Source: Bacteroidetes bacterium QH_10_64_37 | GTDB taxonomy: Bacteria > Bacteroidota > Rhodothermia > Rhodothermales > Salinibacteraceae | Reading direction: 5' to 3' | Length of the DNA: 6,522 nucleotides | Assembly (NCBI GenBank): GCA_003023105.1 | Contig: PXSZ01000051.1 | Location: forward strand, 1 to 6,522 | In this document: positions 5,553-6,522 of the stretch, in pieces | How the letters are laid out: the number at the start of each line of letters is the position of its first letter | How positions within the stretch are numbered: the stretch's first letter is position 1 | Program-made: the position numbers and the translations under genes | Notes under the pieces: model-generated | What the model saw: the letters and a program-made list of their open reading frames with translations, nothing else | Database searches by the model: none | What the model was told of the DNA's origin: nothing

Positions 5553-6068
5553 CTATGTTCCGGCCGGTGTGCTGAGGAGCTGGGCGTGCCAGGAGTCGCG
5601 AGCGGGCCGCTCGAACTGGCCGTCTCGGAGGGCCTCCAGGGTGGTGAGGCTCGGGTCGAACACCGACGTGTCGGCCGTCACGGGGCCGTCCTCCGCGTAC
5701 TGCTGGAAGGCGCGGCGGGAGGCCGATTTCACAGCACCGTTCGGCCCTCGGTAGAGGACGTGGAGGGCGGGCACCCATTCTACATCGAGCACGGACGCGG
5801 CGTCGTCGACCGCGTGGGTAAGGTCATCCTTGCCGCAGCCGGAAATGTCGCCCTCCCCGGTCGACGCGGCGGCCACCACGAGGAAGCGGTCGTGCAGGAT
5901 GGTGGCGACCCCCTCCACGGCGTGCCGGTGGGAGGTCCAGTCCTCCATGAACGCGGAGAGGCGGTCGAGGAGGGCGGCCTGGATGGCGTCGGAGAGTGGG
6001 GCGTCGGCCGCGTGAATCCAGAGCCGGGCGTCGTCGGGGAGGGCGGAAAAGGCGGACAGGTCGGCCAT
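5553..6068 (-). CDS. Small conserved Bacteroidota-type protein of unknown function (often mislabelled ABC transporter ATPase)
   Basis: This is a 171-residue soluble protein without signal peptide or membrane span. From memory of Flavobacteriia and related genomes it matches a family of about 160 residues with the same landmarks. These are an N-terminal P-x-x-A-R-L/V-W-I/V stretch (residues 11-18), a mid segment AFMEDWTSH (39-47), RFLVVAA (61-67), then SGCGKDD (76-82, usually SGCSID in relatives), VFDPSL (136-141) and a terminal DSWHAQLL (158-166). Database labels call it ABC transporter ATPase, but no Walker A, Walker B or ABC signature is visible, so that name is unsupported. The conserved Cys78 may be functional. 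The ATG at 6068 is the only good start. It is divergent from the patatin gene and 319 bases upstream of the channel gene. The function is unknown. Confidence 0.85.
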   Translation of the reverse strand: MADLSAFSALPDDARLWIHAADAPLSDAIQAALLDRLSAFMEDWTSHRHAVEGVATILHDRFLVVAAASTGEGDISGCGKDDLTHAVDDAASVLDVEWVPALHVLYRGPNGAVKSASRRAFQQYAEDGPVTADTSVFDPSLTTLEALRDGQFERPARDSWHAQLLSTPAGT

Positions 6069-6107
6069 GCGGGAACGAATCCGGATGCAGGGGAGGATCG
6101 ACTTTTC

Positions 6108-6135
6108 TTGTAAGCCGGACCGGCGGATATGTTTG
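6108..6135 (+). promoter_or_regulatory. Candidate Bacteroidota-type promoter for the patatin gene
   Basis: TTG (6108-6110, in TTTTCTTG), a 17-base spacer and TATGTTTG (6128-6135) fit the TTG-N17-23-TAnnTTTG pattern known for the primary sigma factor in Bacteroidota. Transcription would start near 6140, giving a leader of about 115 bases before the ATG at 6256. An odd palindrome, GCCGGACCGGC (6114-6124), lies within the spacer. The use of this promoter class in the source organism is assumed, not shown. Confidence 0.45.
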
Positions 6136-6137
6136 TC

Positions 6138-6168
6138 GAAGACGAGCGGGATATTCGCGGTCGTCTTC
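6138..6168. promoter_or_regulatory. Inverted repeat at the predicted transcription start of the patatin gene
   Basis: GAAGACGA (6138-6145) and TCGTCTTC (6161-6168) are perfect reverse complements. After one G/G mismatch, the inner CG (6147-6148) and CG (6158-6159) also pair, giving 10 of 11 pairs around a 9-base loop. The repeat begins 3 bases after the TATGTTTG element, a position suited to an operator or a 5' leader hairpin. It lies between divergent genes, so either could be controlled. No T-tract follows. Confidence 0.45.
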
Positions 6169-6255
6169 TCGTCTACAGCGGACGGAGGAACGATACCGAC
6201 AGCCCCCTCGTCTCATTTTGACGTGAAGAAAAAGAAAAGCAGTCTCTTCGAATCG

Positions 6256-6522
6256 ATGAGCGACGGGTCGACCGAGTCGGAGCCCGAGGCGTCCGACGCC
6301 TCCACGGCGATTGTGCTCGGAGGCGGAGGAGCGCGGGCGGGCTATCAGACCGGTGTGTTGGAGTACGTGGGAGAAACGTTTCCGCGAGCCTCAGTGCCTC
6401 TTATGACGGGCGTATCGGCGGGCTCCATCAATGCCGCCCATCTTGCGGCCGATCCGGGGCCGTGGGCCCATCGCACCGGGCGGCTCACCAGCTACTGGGA
6501 GGAACTGACGATGGACGACGTG
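6256..6522 (+). CDS. Patatin-like phospholipase, N-terminal part; 3' end outside window
   Basis: The first 89 codons of a patatin-family serine lipase/acyl hydrolase are visible and the frame is open to the window edge. After an acidic 17-residue lead, the family pattern appears: the oxyanion-hole loop LGGGGARAGYQTGVLE (21-36), then the nucleophile elbow GVSAGSINAAHLA (52-64) with catalytic Ser54 in G-x-S-x-G. The catalytic Asp (D-G-A/G) lies downstream of the window. There is no signal peptide, so a cytoplasmic or secretion-system-independent enzyme is likely; related bacterial patatins act on membrane or neutral lipids. I chose the ATG at 6256. An in-frame GTG at 6223 would add 11 residues starting MKKKKSSLFES, also plausible because of its A-rich context. 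It is divergent from the small conserved gene. The family is secure, the start less so. Confidence 0.88.
   Translation, partial: MSDGSTESEPEASDASTAIVLGGGGARAGYQTGVLEYVGETFPRASVPLMTGVSAGSINAAHLAADPGPWAHRTGRLTSYWEELTMDDV

Noticed and set aside
5586..6113. A 175-codon plus-strand open frame over the small conserved gene
   Set aside because: Gly/Val-rich low-complexity product with no family features; it is the antisense shadow of a well-supported minus-strand gene.

Overview
The window is GC-rich and densely coding. It looks like a member of the Rhodothermota/Bacteroidota line, most likely a Salinibacter-like halophile. This is inferred from four things: a small protein family typical of Bacteroidota (5553-6068, minus), the lack of clear Shine-Dalgarno sequences before the starts, a promoter-like TTG-N17-TAnnTTTG site, and almost no TTA/CTA/TCA codons. 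The genus is not proven.

Left half, plus strand: the 3' end of lepA (elongation factor 4; 1-507), a 225-base gap holding an inverted array of 7-base repeats, a gene for an unrecognised exported Arg-rich protein (733-1629), then lepB (signal peptidase I; 1683-2903). This is the classical lepA-lepB linkage with an extra secreted-protein gene between. lepB ends in a convergent gap (2904-3119) with a short tandem duplication.

Right half, minus strand, in order of transcription: a small conserved protein of unknown function (6068-5553), a gene-poor stretch rich in repeats and palindromes (5234-5552), a two-helix RCK-type ion channel with an unusual pore signature (5233-4184), and an exported L,D-transpeptidase (4097-3120). 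At the right edge a patatin-like phospholipase starts on the plus strand (6256 onward, cut by the window). It is divergent from the small conserved gene across an intergenic region with a good promoter candidate and two dyads.

Most of the genes concern the cell envelope: protein export (LepB), wall cross-linking (L,D-transpeptidase), ion flux (RCK channel) and lipid hydrolysis (patatin). I see no mobile element, CRISPR array, tRNA or rRNA. No gene cluster here is clearly a new system. The least ordinary signals are a dispersed family of inverted heptamer arrays in two intergenic regions, a pair of abutting perfect palindromes upstream of the channel gene, and the channel's T-I-G-F-Q-E filter.
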